The translations under genes were made by a program, and so were the position numbers. Positions 34,359 to 42,577 of a stretch of 64,000 nt of DNA are shown here, piece after piece. The notes under the pieces are model-generated. The model ran no database searches and was not told where the DNA came from. It saw only the letters and a list, made by a program, of their open reading frames with translations. Numbering within the stretch: position 1 is the stretch's first letter; each line of letters begins with the position of its first letter. Source of the DNA: Leptotrichia sp. OH3620_COT-345 (GTDB taxonomy: Bacteria > Fusobacteriota > Fusobacteriia > Fusobacteriales > Leptotrichiaceae); contig NZ_RQYW01000001.1 in the NCBI RefSeq assembly GCF_003932895.1, forward strand, positions 186,001 through 250,000, written 5' to 3'.

Positions 34359-35481
34359 AATTTTCTCCATTTATAAGCCTTTCGGTATTCTTTATTTCAC
34401 CGTTTTTAAATGCCCATATTGCATCTATATTTCCCATATTTTTGACAAGTTTTTCCCCTTCTTCATAAGAAAGCAAAAACAATGCTGTAGACATAAAATC
34501 TGCAAAAGCTGAATTTTCAGTTATTACAGTCACTGAAGCAAACTCTCCTCCCGGTTTCAACTTTTTTAAATCTATGACATGACCGTAAATTTCTCCTTTA
34601 TATACAAAATATCTCTGATAATTCCCTGTAGTGACCACCGACATATCTTTTGCCGCAATTTTTGCAATATATTCTCCTTTTTTATAGGGATTATTGTTAT
34701 CAAGCTCGGTATTTCCATAAATAGGAGATGTTATTCCTATACAAAACTCTTCTCTGCATTTTTTCAAATCGGAAATTTTATTTTCTTTTTTTGGAACTTT
34801 TCTTTTTCCTATTATTCGTACGTTCCCCCCTGCAGATATTATAAAAGAAGTTATTCCCATTTTTTTCATTTTTTCAGCTACAAATTCGACTGCATATCCC
34901 TTTGCTACAGCTCCTACATTGATTTTCATGCACTTTTCCTTTAGAAATACGGTCTCTTCCTTTTTATTTATTACAATATTATTAATATCAGTGCATTTTG
35001 AAGCTTCTTTTAACTTTTCCTCTAAAGGTAAAGTATTTTCATTTCTTTTTTCCCAAAGATCTATTATAGAACCTGCTGCTATATTTACAGAATTGCTTAC
35101 TTCTCTGTACATTCTTATGGATTCTTCGAGTAAATTTATTATATCCTTATCAACTTTTATCGCTTTTATCCCTGCATTATCATTTATTGTTTTTAAATTA
35201 TTTATTCCGTCATAACTTTTATAAATAGTATACAGCTTATCGAACCTTTTCATTTCTTTCTCATAAACAGAGACATTTTTTTTGAATTCCTCTTCACTTT
35301 GAGCATACCCTGTAAGAATATGTGTAGTATCGAATAATTCGTCAACTGTTTCCGTATACAGTTTTTCTTTTTTATCCGAGCAATTTGAAAATAGGGCTAA
35401 TATAAATACTAGAAGCCCTATATTTCTAAGTTTAAGGATTACTATATTTTTTTTTATGAAAGTTTTTATGTACTTTATCAT
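34333..35481 (-). CDS. apbE: FAD:protein FMN transferase ApbE, lipoprotein
   Basis: The 382-residue protein attaches FMN through a phosphodiester bond to Thr in RnfD and RnfG, both encoded just upstream. A long signal region ends in a lipobox (LFSNC, Cys at 34). Motifs are DTTHILTGYA, VNIAAGSIIDLWEKRN, KINVGAVAKGYAVEFVAEKM, FIISAGGNVRIIGK, MSVVTTGNYQRYFV and FADFMSTALFLLS. AGGAG seven bases upstream supports the start. It follows rnfB by 16 bases and is coupled to the NusG-II gene. Confidence 0.92.
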   Translation of the reverse strand: MIKYIKTFIKKNIVILKLRNIGLLVFILALFSNCSDKKEKLYTETVDELFDTTHILTGYAQSEEEFKKNVSVYEKEMKRFDKLYTIYKSYDGINNLKTINDNAGIKAIKVDKDIINLLEESIRMYREVSNSVNIAAGSIIDLWEKRNENTLPLEEKLKEASKCTDINNIVINKKEETVFLKEKCMKINVGAVAKGYAVEFVAEKMKKMGITSFIISAGGNVRIIGKRKVPKKENKISDLKKCREEFCIGITSPIYGNTELDNNNPYKKGEYIAKIAAKDMSVVTTGNYQRYFVYKGEIYGHVIDLKKLKPGGEFASVTVITENSAFADFMSTALFLLSYEEGEKLVKNMGNIDAIWAFKNGEIKNTERLINGENYVKYNFKE

Positions 35482-35497
35482 ATGTGCTCCTATATTT

Positions 35498-35824
35498 TTA
35501 ATTCACTTCAACTTTAATAATTTCTCCATTATTTCCCGGTGTATTTTCAAGATACTCCTTTATTTCTTCTCTTATTGCAGGTTTCATAGGTCTACACTGT
35601 TTTAAGGATTTTATTTCTCCATTCAGTATACCTTCCGCAAAACCACTACATCCCGGATATCCACACGCACCGCAGTTGAATTTCGGTAGCATTTCATTTA
35701 ACTTTGTCAATCGTTCATCAACTTTTACCTGTAAATATTTATCCGCTATCCCTAAAAGAAGTCCTAAAATTGCTCCTATTATTCCTAAAACAAGCATTGC
35801 TACTACCATAGCCCTTATATCCAT
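35498..35824 (-). CDS. rnfB: Short RnfB: N-terminal helix and one 4Fe-4S domain only
   Basis: RnfB normally accepts electrons from ferredoxin and passes them into the Rnf complex. This version has only 108 residues: a membrane helix (about 5-27) and the four-cysteine domain with C51, C54, C59 and C77 (FNCGACGYPGCSGFAEG). It ends at VEVN without the ferredoxin-like domains that follow in typical RnfB of 190 residues or more. The next gene begins 16 bases later and no remnant of the missing domains is visible, so the short form looks native. AAGGAG upstream and a TAATG overlap with the NqrM-like gene set the start. Confidence 0.85.
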   Translation of the reverse strand: MDIRAMVVAMLVLGIIGAILGLLLGIADKYLQVKVDERLTKLNEMLPKFNCGACGYPGCSGFAEGILNGEIKSLKQCRPMKPAIREEIKEYLENTPGNNGEIIKVEVN

Positions 35825-36009
35825 TAATTTTTCTCCTTTCTGTCGGGATGATGCCCACATGAAAATTGCCTGCAACCTTTGCATCCAACTTTACTTATCA
35901 GATTTTCACACCCCTCAGGTTTAGGTGTATTTTTATTTAATATATAAGTCAGTATAAATATTCCTACAAGGAATAATACCCATAATAAAGGTGCCAATTC
36001 TATTCCCAT
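35824..36009 (-). CDS. NqrM-like small cysteine-rich membrane protein in the Rnf operon
   Basis: A 61-residue protein with one N-terminal helix (about 6-24) and four cysteines at 34, 43, 46 and 51 (EGCENLISKVGCKGC...SCGHH). The layout, a single helix then a GC-x-NL and CxxC block, is like NqrM (DUF539), the small protein needed for iron-site maturation of Na+-NQR, the relative of Rnf. It also resembles FeoB-associated cysteine-rich proteins. It sits exactly between rnfA and rnfB and overlaps rnfB (TAATG). An Rnf maturation role is inferred. Confidence 0.65.
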   Translation of the reverse strand: MGIELAPLLWVLFLVGIFILTYILNKNTPKPEGCENLISKVGCKGCRQFSCGHHPDRKEKN

Positions 36010-36582
36010 TTATACCACTCCCGCAAATCCAAGCATAATCATTGCCATTATCGCTGCTGTAATCAGTGAAATAGGATTACCTTTAAAATGTTTTACTGTA
36101 GTTGCCAGTTCCAACCTTTCTCTGATTGTGGCAAATATAAGCATCACTAGCATAAAACCTATAGGTACTCCTATGGAATTCACTATCATCTGAGAAAAAT
36201 TGTATCCCTCTCTTATATTCAGCAATGCAGTTCCAAGCACAGCACAATTTGTAGTAATTAAAGGTAAATAAACTCCCAGTGCTTTATACAATGGAGGAGA
36301 AAACTTCTTTATCACCATTTCAACAAATTGGACAAGAGAAGCTATAACAAGTATGAATGTTATTAAGTCAAGATACTCCATATTATAAGGAACTAATACT
36401 TTATAATAAATCCCATATGTTATAATAGATGAAGAAAATATTACAAAAATTACTGCAAGACTCATTCCAAAAGCTGATTTAAGACTTTTGGAAACCCCAA
36501 GAAATGGGCAAACTCCCAGATATTTTGTAAGAATTATGTTATTAATCAGAACAGCTGATATAAATAAAGTAAACAGTTCCAT
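36010..36582 (-). CDS. rnfA: Rnf complex subunit A
   Basis: The 190-residue integral membrane subunit has six helices. Family motifs are LINNIILTKYLGVCPFLGVS, TTNCAVLGTAL and ATIRERLELA. The two cysteines in CPF and NC, also present in RnfE, coordinate the intramembrane iron centre between RnfA and RnfE. It is one base after rnfE and directly adjacent to the NqrM-like gene. Confidence 0.95.
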   Translation of the reverse strand: MELFTLFISAVLINNIILTKYLGVCPFLGVSKSLKSAFGMSLAVIFVIFSSSIITYGIYYKVLVPYNMEYLDLITFILVIASLVQFVEMVIKKFSPPLYKALGVYLPLITTNCAVLGTALLNIREGYNFSQMIVNSIGVPIGFMLVMLIFATIRERLELATTVKHFKGNPISLITAAIMAMIMLGFAGVV

Positions 36583-36583
36583 T

Positions 36584-37240
36584 TTATTTCACCTGCCCTT
36601 TTTTCTTAGTATCTTTTTTTACAGGTTTATTTTTATATATGTTGAACAATCCTGCCAATAATCCGAAACTCAAAAATGCTCCTGCTCCCGATGTAAAAAA
36701 TGATGCTCCGTAATTTTTGAACATTGATATCTGAAATACTATTTTTTCACTATCAAATAAACTCTTCAACTGTAATTCTCCTGTTCCGAGTATTTCTCTG
36801 AAAGCAGACATCGCAATCAAACTTATTCCAAAACCGATACTTACTCCTATAGCATCCATAAATGAATCAGTTACCGTATTTTTGCTGGCAAAAGCTTCAG
36901 CTCTTCCCAAAACTATACAGTTTACTACTATAAGTGCAAGAAAAACTCCTAATGATTCATATACTGGTAAAGCATAAGCATTTAACATCATTTCACAGAA
37001 TTTTACAGCTGTTGCAATAACTACTATATATACAGGTATTCTTATCTGATCAGGAACAATTTTCCTCATTGCCGAAATTATCGTATTTGTTATTATAAGG
37101 ACTACTGTAAAAGCTGCTGTCATACCTACTGCATTTGTCAGTGAATTTGTTGTAGCAAGTATGGGACAGGTTCCAAGAAACATTACAAATACAGGATTTT
37201 CTTTTATTATTCCTGATTTTATCAGTTCAATTTTTTTCAT
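36584..37240 (-). CDS. rnfE: Rnf complex subunit E
   Basis: The 218-residue membrane subunit, paralogous to RnfA, is inserted in opposite topology. Motifs are NPVFVMFLGTCPILATTNSL and IVVNCIVLGRAEAFASKN with the paired cysteines for the intramembrane FeS centre. The start overlaps the rnfG stop by four bases (ATGA). A lysine-rich tail ends the protein. Confidence 0.95.
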   Translation of the reverse strand: MKKIELIKSGIIKENPVFVMFLGTCPILATTNSLTNAVGMTAAFTVVLIITNTIISAMRKIVPDQIRIPVYIVVIATAVKFCEMMLNAYALPVYESLGVFLALIVVNCIVLGRAEAFASKNTVTDSFMDAIGVSIGFGISLIAMSAFREILGTGELQLKSLFDSEKIVFQISMFKNYGASFFTSGAGAFLSFGLLAGLFNIYKNKPVKKDTKKKGQVK

Positions 37241-37770
37241 TTTCTGTCCTCCTTCTTGTAATTTTTTTCAAAATGAGCAACTGCTTCCTTTATACCTTTA
37301 TCAAGACCTTTGGAAGTTACTGTAGCCCCACTTATACCGTCAATATCATCGGAAACTGATTTTTCCGTAAACTGACTTTTGTATACCTCCTCATCCATTT
37401 TTGTTCCAAAGCCCGGGGTTTCATTATGTTCCAGTGAATTAAATGCCTTGTATTTCCCTTCTGGTGTTATAGCAAGTAAAAATCTTATTTTTCCTCCGTA
37501 ACCTTTAGTTTTTACACTATATACATATCCTGAAACTTTCCCGTTTTCCTCTGCTTTAAATATTGTTTCTATAATTTTTGAATCTTTAGGAGCCTCTTCT
37601 TCACTAAATTCGGTATTTTTATTGAACATCACTTCAAGTTTTTTATTCTGTTTGGCTATATTTGCATTTTTTATTGTTTCTTTAGTTAAGGAGTTTGTTA
37701 TTGAGAGGACAAATGCCGAAACTATACTGACAATTGCTAGAAATAAACTTAAATATAAAGACTTTTTCAT
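37237..37770 (-). CDS. rnfG: Rnf complex subunit G, FMN-binding
   Basis: The 177-residue protein has one N-terminal helix and an extracytoplasmic FMN domain. The covalent FMN site is Thr in DGISGATVTSKG near residue 150. Other motifs are GYGGKIRFLLAI and HNETPGFGTKM. ApbE, encoded downstream, is expected to load the flavin. It starts two bases after rnfD. Confidence 0.95.
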   Translation of the reverse strand: MKKSLYLSLFLAIVSIVSAFVLSITNSLTKETIKNANIAKQNKKLEVMFNKNTEFSEEEAPKDSKIIETIFKAEENGKVSGYVYSVKTKGYGGKIRFLLAITPEGKYKAFNSLEHNETPGFGTKMDEEVYKSQFTEKSVSDDIDGISGATVTSKGLDKGIKEAVAHFEKNYKKEDRK

Positions 37771-37772
37771 AA

Positions 37773-38828
37773 TTATGCACCTCTCCAGAATAATGTTATC
37801 AATAAAGCACTTATTCCAATAAGTCCTATAACATATATTTTCTTTCTATTTTCATTTTCATTTGTAGGAGATATTGTATACCTGTCTATCATAGGTGTCA
37901 ACATATTCATAATAAGTATCGAATAAAGAACACCTTCAGGCATATTCGACCTGTATCTTAAAAGCATTGTAAAAAATGCCGCTCCTATTGCAAATATTAT
38001 TTTCCCGTATGGACTTGAAGGGGATGTAACGGGATCAGTCAGCATAAACACTCCTCCAAATATCAATCCTCCTATCCCTATCTGTACTAAGGCAAAACCG
38101 AAAGGGGATAATCCGTGAACGAGTGCTGTTATAAAAGTGATTATAAAAGAAGTTCCTATATAAAACACAGGTAATCTCCAGTCCAAAACTTTCTTAATCG
38201 CTAAAAATATTCCCAATATTATTATAAGTAAAGCAAAAGTTTCTCCAATAGATCCTTTATAAAATCCTATATATAAATTTGTCAGAGATACACCCACATT
38301 TCCTGACCATCCTGTTCCTGAAAGCATTGTTGTAGGGGTAGCACCGCTCACTGAATCTACTGCCTTTGAAGGTAATACAGCCGTTAATTTATCTCCATAG
38401 GACATCATCACAAAAACCCGACCTATAAGAGCAGGATTAAATATATTCTGTCCAAATCCTCCAAATATTAATTTCCCTATAAGTATGGAAAATAGACTTC
38501 CTGATATAACTACATAATAAGGAGTACCTATAGGTAAAATAAGTGCGAACAGTATTGCAGTTACATAAGGAAATGATCGGTTTACAGCTTTTAATATATC
38601 CTTTTCTTTAAGCATATAAAAATAAGCCGCTTCACATAAATATGCTGAAATCAGTGATACTGCAATCATTAAAACTGCTTTTATTCCGTAATCAGCTCCA
38701 AGAGTAAAATAATATCCTGCGGAAACTGCAGAAACAATTAATAGAGTTATTGTAAGATAGAGCATTATTTCCTGTGTGGATAAAATATTTCTGTAATTCG
38801 GTGTAGTTCTTTTAAATATTATTTTCAT
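37773..38828 (-). CDS. rnfD: Rnf complex subunit D, FMN-binding
   Basis: The 351-residue membrane subunit has about ten helices. The covalent FMN threonine is in SVSGATPTTMLSG near residue 190. Other family blocks are GGFGQNIFNPALIGRVFVM, HGLSPFGFALVQIGIGGL and FMLTDPVTSPSSPYGKIIF. AGGTGG upstream of 38828 supports that start over the longer frame from 38855, which would overlap rnfC. Only one base separates it from rnfC. Confidence 0.95.
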   Translation of the reverse strand: MKIIFKRTTPNYRNILSTQEIMLYLTITLLIVSAVSAGYYFTLGADYGIKAVLMIAVSLISAYLCEAAYFYMLKEKDILKAVNRSFPYVTAILFALILPIGTPYYVVISGSLFSILIGKLIFGGFGQNIFNPALIGRVFVMMSYGDKLTAVLPSKAVDSVSGATPTTMLSGTGWSGNVGVSLTNLYIGFYKGSIGETFALLIIILGIFLAIKKVLDWRLPVFYIGTSFIITFITALVHGLSPFGFALVQIGIGGLIFGGVFMLTDPVTSPSSPYGKIIFAIGAAFFTMLLRYRSNMPEGVLYSILIMNMLTPMIDRYTISPTNENENRKKIYVIGLIGISALLITLFWRGA

Positions 38829-38829
38829 T

Positions 38830-40137
38830 TTATTTGCCACCTGCCTTTCGGGCATTGGCTATTCTTGTTTTTGCCTTTCCTACCCAGTCGGTAACTTCTA
38901 TTTTAGAAGGACAGATAAATGAGCATAGTCCACATGTTATGCATTTATCTGCTCCGGCATTTGTTACACTATCCAAATCTTTCATTTTTTCTCCGTTCAT
39001 TATCTGGACAGGCTGTATCTTTGCGGGACAATATTCTACACAAAGTCCGCAACGCAGACAAGGCATTTCATCCGTATCCTTTTTAGGAAGTATAGTTACC
39101 GAATTGCTGTAACTGCTTATGACAAATTGGTCATTTGCTATGGATTTCCCCATCATAGGTCCTCCTGCAAGCACTACTATTTCTTCACATTTGTCATTAT
39201 ATCCTCCTATTTTATCTATTATGTAGTCTACCGATGTTCCAATAGGAACATACACATTTTCAGGATTTTTTATTCCTTCTCCTGAAACAGTGACTATTCT
39301 GTGTGTTATAGCTTTTTTCTGTCTTAATGCTTCAGACAGATATATTGCCGTTGTGGCATTATTTACTATTATACCTATTTCACTAGGAAAACGTTCATAT
39401 TCTTTTTTAAATATTTCTCTTATGAGAACCCTTTCCCATCCCATAGGATAAGCATCGGGAACTCCCACTATTTCAATATCATTAAACTTTGCAGCTTTTT
39501 CTTTTAATTTTAAAATTAAATCTTTATTTGTTACTTTCACTGCAATAATTCCTTTTCCGGCATGTCCGGCTTTCATAAGAAAATGCGTTCCATCCAGTAA
39601 TTCTTCAGAATGTTTTTCCATCACCTTATAATCCGATGTAAGATACGGTTCACACTCAACTGCATTTATAAGCACAGCTTCAATATTTTTTGCATTCTGA
39701 TACTTTACATATGTAGGAAATCCCGAACCTCCAAGTCCCAATATTCCTATTTCCTTAATTGCTTCTACTAATTCTTCCGCTGAAAGACTGTCAGGATTAT
39801 CATAAGAAAACGGAGTAATTTCATCATCTTTAAAATCATTTTCTATAAGCAGATGATTCTGAATTTTTCCTGATGTATGCATTCTTTTTTCAATCCCTTT
39901 GACTGTTCCTGAAACAGGCGAATACAGAGGAACATAAATGTCCTTTCGTGTAGCCAATTTTGTTCCTTTATGAACATAATCTCCCTCACTTACATGTACG
40001 TCAAAATCTGTCGATGCTCCGATAATCAAAGGAATATAAACAATTTCAGGCTCAGGTAAGCTAAGAACTTGTTTTGACTTTGTAAGTTCTTTTTTACCGT
40101 TAAGCCTAATTTTTCCAATTCCACTTAATAAGCTCAT
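38830..40137 (-). CDS. rnfC: Rnf complex subunit C, NADH-side
   Basis: The 435-residue peripheral subunit exchanges electrons with NAD through FMN and two 4Fe-4S clusters. N-terminal barrel-sandwich sequence includes PLIIGASTDFDVHVSEGDYV; the nucleotide-binding block has GLGGSGFPTYVK and INAVECEPYLTSDY; the C-terminus holds CLRCGLCVEYCP and CITCGLCSFICPSKIEV. GAGGAG upstream places the start at 40137; the longer frame to 40254 runs into ecfT. The 73-base gap contains TATAAT (40194-40189) but no clear -35, so an internal promoter is only possible. Confidence 0.95.
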   Translation of the reverse strand: MSLLSGIGKIRLNGKKELTKSKQVLSLPEPEIVYIPLIIGASTDFDVHVSEGDYVHKGTKLATRKDIYVPLYSPVSGTVKGIEKRMHTSGKIQNHLLIENDFKDDEITPFSYDNPDSLSAEELVEAIKEIGILGLGGSGFPTYVKYQNAKNIEAVLINAVECEPYLTSDYKVMEKHSEELLDGTHFLMKAGHAGKGIIAVKVTNKDLILKLKEKAAKFNDIEIVGVPDAYPMGWERVLIREIFKKEYERFPSEIGIIVNNATTAIYLSEALRQKKAITHRIVTVSGEGIKNPENVYVPIGTSVDYIIDKIGGYNDKCEEIVVLAGGPMMGKSIANDQFVISSYSNSVTILPKKDTDEMPCLRCGLCVEYCPAKIQPVQIMNGEKMKDLDSVTNAGADKCITCGLCSFICPSKIEVTDWVGKAKTRIANARKAGGK

Positions 40138-40210
40138 AAATTCTCTCTCCTCAAAAAATTCATAATATTGTAAATTTATTATCTCATCATTATAAGTGTA
40201 CCACATAATT

Positions 40211-41011
40211 TTAAAAAAAGAAGAGTAAAAAAAGAAAAAATAATAAAACTGCAATAATTGTCAGTATATCTTTTATTTTCCATTTTAAAGGACTGTATTC
40301 GGTTCTCTCCTTATTTAAAATAAAATTTTTCACTTCCATTATTTCAAACATTCTGTTTGATTTTTGTAAAGTCAGTTGAAATAAAGGAATAATAATTAAA
40401 AAAATTTCCTTTATATTCAGTAAAAACTGCTTTATGTTTTTTCTTGAAAAATCTGCTCCTCTGCTTTTCTGAGCTTTCATTATTTTTCCTGCCTCTTCAA
40501 ATATTATAGGAATAAATTGTAATGAAATCATAATATAAATACTGGTTTCACTATTTTTTCTTTTTTTATTCAAAATATAGTTTAGCCCTTTTATAATATC
40601 AGACGGTTTAGTAGTAAAAGTGAAAAGCTCGGTTATTGTTGTTAAAAGAAATATCTGTGTCATTATATTTAATGTAAATAAAACAGGAATATCATATATT
40701 TTTATCATTTTTAAATCCAAAAGCAACTTTCCGGTGTTCATAAAAAAAATGTTGAAAAATAATAATATAAAGGAAATATACATATACACTTTTATTTTGG
40801 CTGTAATATTCAAAAAATTATATTTTGAAACATATGAAAATACTACTAAAAATATAAATATTAAAAAATAGGCATAGAAACTATGCCGTTTTATTAAAAT
40901 TAAAATTATAAATAAAATCATTGTCAATATTTTAACTCTCGGATCAAGTTTATGTATGAAAGAATTTTCATGCGAATAAATTCCCATTTGGGATAATCTT
41001 TTTAAATTCAT
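40211..41011 (-). CDS. ecfT: ECF transporter transmembrane subunit EcfT
   Basis: The 266-residue CbiQ/EcfT-family protein couples ATPase motion to S-components for vitamin uptake. The N-terminus is HKLDPRVKILTMILFIILIL. The coupling motif SRGADFS near residue 170 is of the usual A-R-G type (QKSRGADFSRKNIK). There are five to six helices. AGGAG ahead of the ATG at 41011 supports the start. It lies 33 bases after the fused ATPase gene. No S-component is encoded nearby, as in group II ECF systems that share modules. Confidence 0.9.
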   Translation of the reverse strand: MNLKRLSQMGIYSHENSFIHKLDPRVKILTMILFIILILIKRHSFYAYFLIFIFLVVFSYVSKYNFLNITAKIKVYMYISFILLFFNIFFMNTGKLLLDLKMIKIYDIPVLFTLNIMTQIFLLTTITELFTFTTKPSDIIKGLNYILNKKRKNSETSIYIMISLQFIPIIFEEAGKIMKAQKSRGADFSRKNIKQFLLNIKEIFLIIIPLFQLTLQKSNRMFEIMEVKNFILNKERTEYSPLKWKIKDILTIIAVLLFFLFLLFFF

Positions 41012-41043
41012 TTCATTTTTCTCCTAATATTCATATATTCTGT

Positions 41044-42537
41044 TTACAATTCGATATAGTTATCGGCATATTCATTTATTATACCTTTATTATGTGTAGT
41101 CATGACTATTGTCATACCGTTTTCTTTCAATTTTTTGAGTAATTCCATAATTCTTTTTCCAAACTCGTAATCAAGAGAAACAGTAGGTTCATCTAAAAAT
41201 AATATTGTCGGTTCAGTACATATTGCAGTAGCTATTCCAAGTAATCTTTTTTCCCCTGAAGACAATGTAAACGGTGATCTCTTTTCATAATTTTCACTAA
41301 GTCCCACTGTAATAAGGGCTTTTTTTACTTTTTCATCTATTTTTCCCTTATTTTTCTTTTCAATCTTACATTTTTTTGTAATGTTATATTCTATTTCATC
41401 TTTCACTGCTTTTTGAAAAAACTGATTTTCAGGATTTTGAAAAACATATCCTGTATATTTTCTTATTTCTCTGAATTCCTTTTCTTCTGTATTTCCAGTA
41501 ACTATAATATTTCTCTTTTTACTTTCTCTAATTATTTCATCACTTTTGTCATTTTGTTCTGAAAAGTCAATAAATATTTCTCCTTGAAATAACTCTTCTC
41601 TCGGAATAAAACCATACATAAGTTCAAAAAGTGTTGTTTTCCCGGTCCCTGACTTTCCTGTTATTACCGTTATTTCTCTTTCAGGAATAGAAAAAGAAAG
41701 ATTATCAAACAATTTTTCAGAATTCTTTTCATGTGTGTAACTTACATTTTTTAACTTTATTTTTATTTTTCTATTTTTTTCTTCTTTTCTTAAATTATAA
41801 ACTTTCCGTTCATTATTTTCCGAAAAAATATTATTTATTTTTTCATATTCAGAAAGCGTATAATTAAATTTTCCATTTGTTACATTTTTTCTGTTTAATA
41901 TTATTATATTATCACTCTTTTCAATTTCTTCCGTATCATGAGATACTGATATGACTGTTTTTCCATCTTTCATCAATTTTCTTATTATATTGTCGGCTTC
42001 TTTTCTTTTCTCATTATCGAACATTTCCAGAGCTTCATCCAATATTATAATTTCAGGTTCTGTAACCAGTGCTGAAACAAGAGCAACTTTTTGCTTTTCT
42101 CCTCCTGACAGTTGAGAAATTCTTCTACTTAACAGATTTTCCATTTTAAAAAGTTCCGTATATTTTTTTATTAATATTTTCATTTTTTCATAAGGTATAC
42201 AGTTATTTTCCATTCCGAAAATTAAACTGTCAATAACAGTTTCTCCTATAAGCTGCTCATCTGTATACTGAAAAACAACTCCCATTTTTTTTCTCATTTC
42301 ATATAAAAAGGAAGCAGTATATTTTAAGAGAGCTCCATTTATAAATATTTCCCCTTTCTGAGGTTTTTCCAACCCCGTAATCAATTTAACAAGAGTTGTT
42401 TTTCCTGCTCCATTTTTCCCTGTAATTACATTATACTTATTTTTTTCAATGAAAAATGAAACATTATCCAATATTGTTTTATCTTTATTAAAATAATACA
42501 CATTTTTAAATTCTATTATTTTGGAAATTATAATCAC
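41044..42537 (-). CDS. Fused double ATPase of an ECF transporter
   Basis: A 497-residue protein carrying two ABC domains, corresponding to EcfA2 and EcfA1 in one chain. Domain 1 has GKNGAGKTT near 39-47, LSGGEKQKVALVSALV and IIILDEALEMFD. Domain 2 has GKSGTGKTT near 285-295, LSSGEKRLLGIATAI and ILFLDEPTVSLD. The second signature is LSSGE rather than LSGGE, and domain 1 lacks the Pro after Glu, so the halves are unequal. The first three codons (MII) could precede a later start. It lies 40 bases after holA. Confidence 0.9.
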   Translation of the reverse strand: MIIISKIIEFKNVYYFNKDKTILDNVSFFIEKNKYNVITGKNGAGKTTLVKLITGLEKPQKGEIFINGALLKYTASFLYEMRKKMGVVFQYTDEQLIGETVIDSLIFGMENNCIPYEKMKILIKKYTELFKMENLLSRRISQLSGGEKQKVALVSALVTEPEIIILDEALEMFDNEKRKEADNIIRKLMKDGKTVISVSHDTEEIEKSDNIIILNRKNVTNGKFNYTLSEYEKINNIFSENNERKVYNLRKEEKNRKIKIKLKNVSYTHEKNSEKLFDNLSFSIPEREITVITGKSGTGKTTLFELMYGFIPREELFQGEIFIDFSEQNDKSDEIIRESKKRNIIVTGNTEEKEFREIRKYTGYVFQNPENQFFQKAVKDEIEYNITKKCKIEKKNKGKIDEKVKKALITVGLSENYEKRSPFTLSSGEKRLLGIATAICTEPTILFLDEPTVSLDYEFGKRIMELLKKLKENGMTIVMTTHNKGIINEYADNYIEL

Positions 42538-42577
42538 TCTCCCTGTAATACTAAAAACACGATATTTTCATATATCT

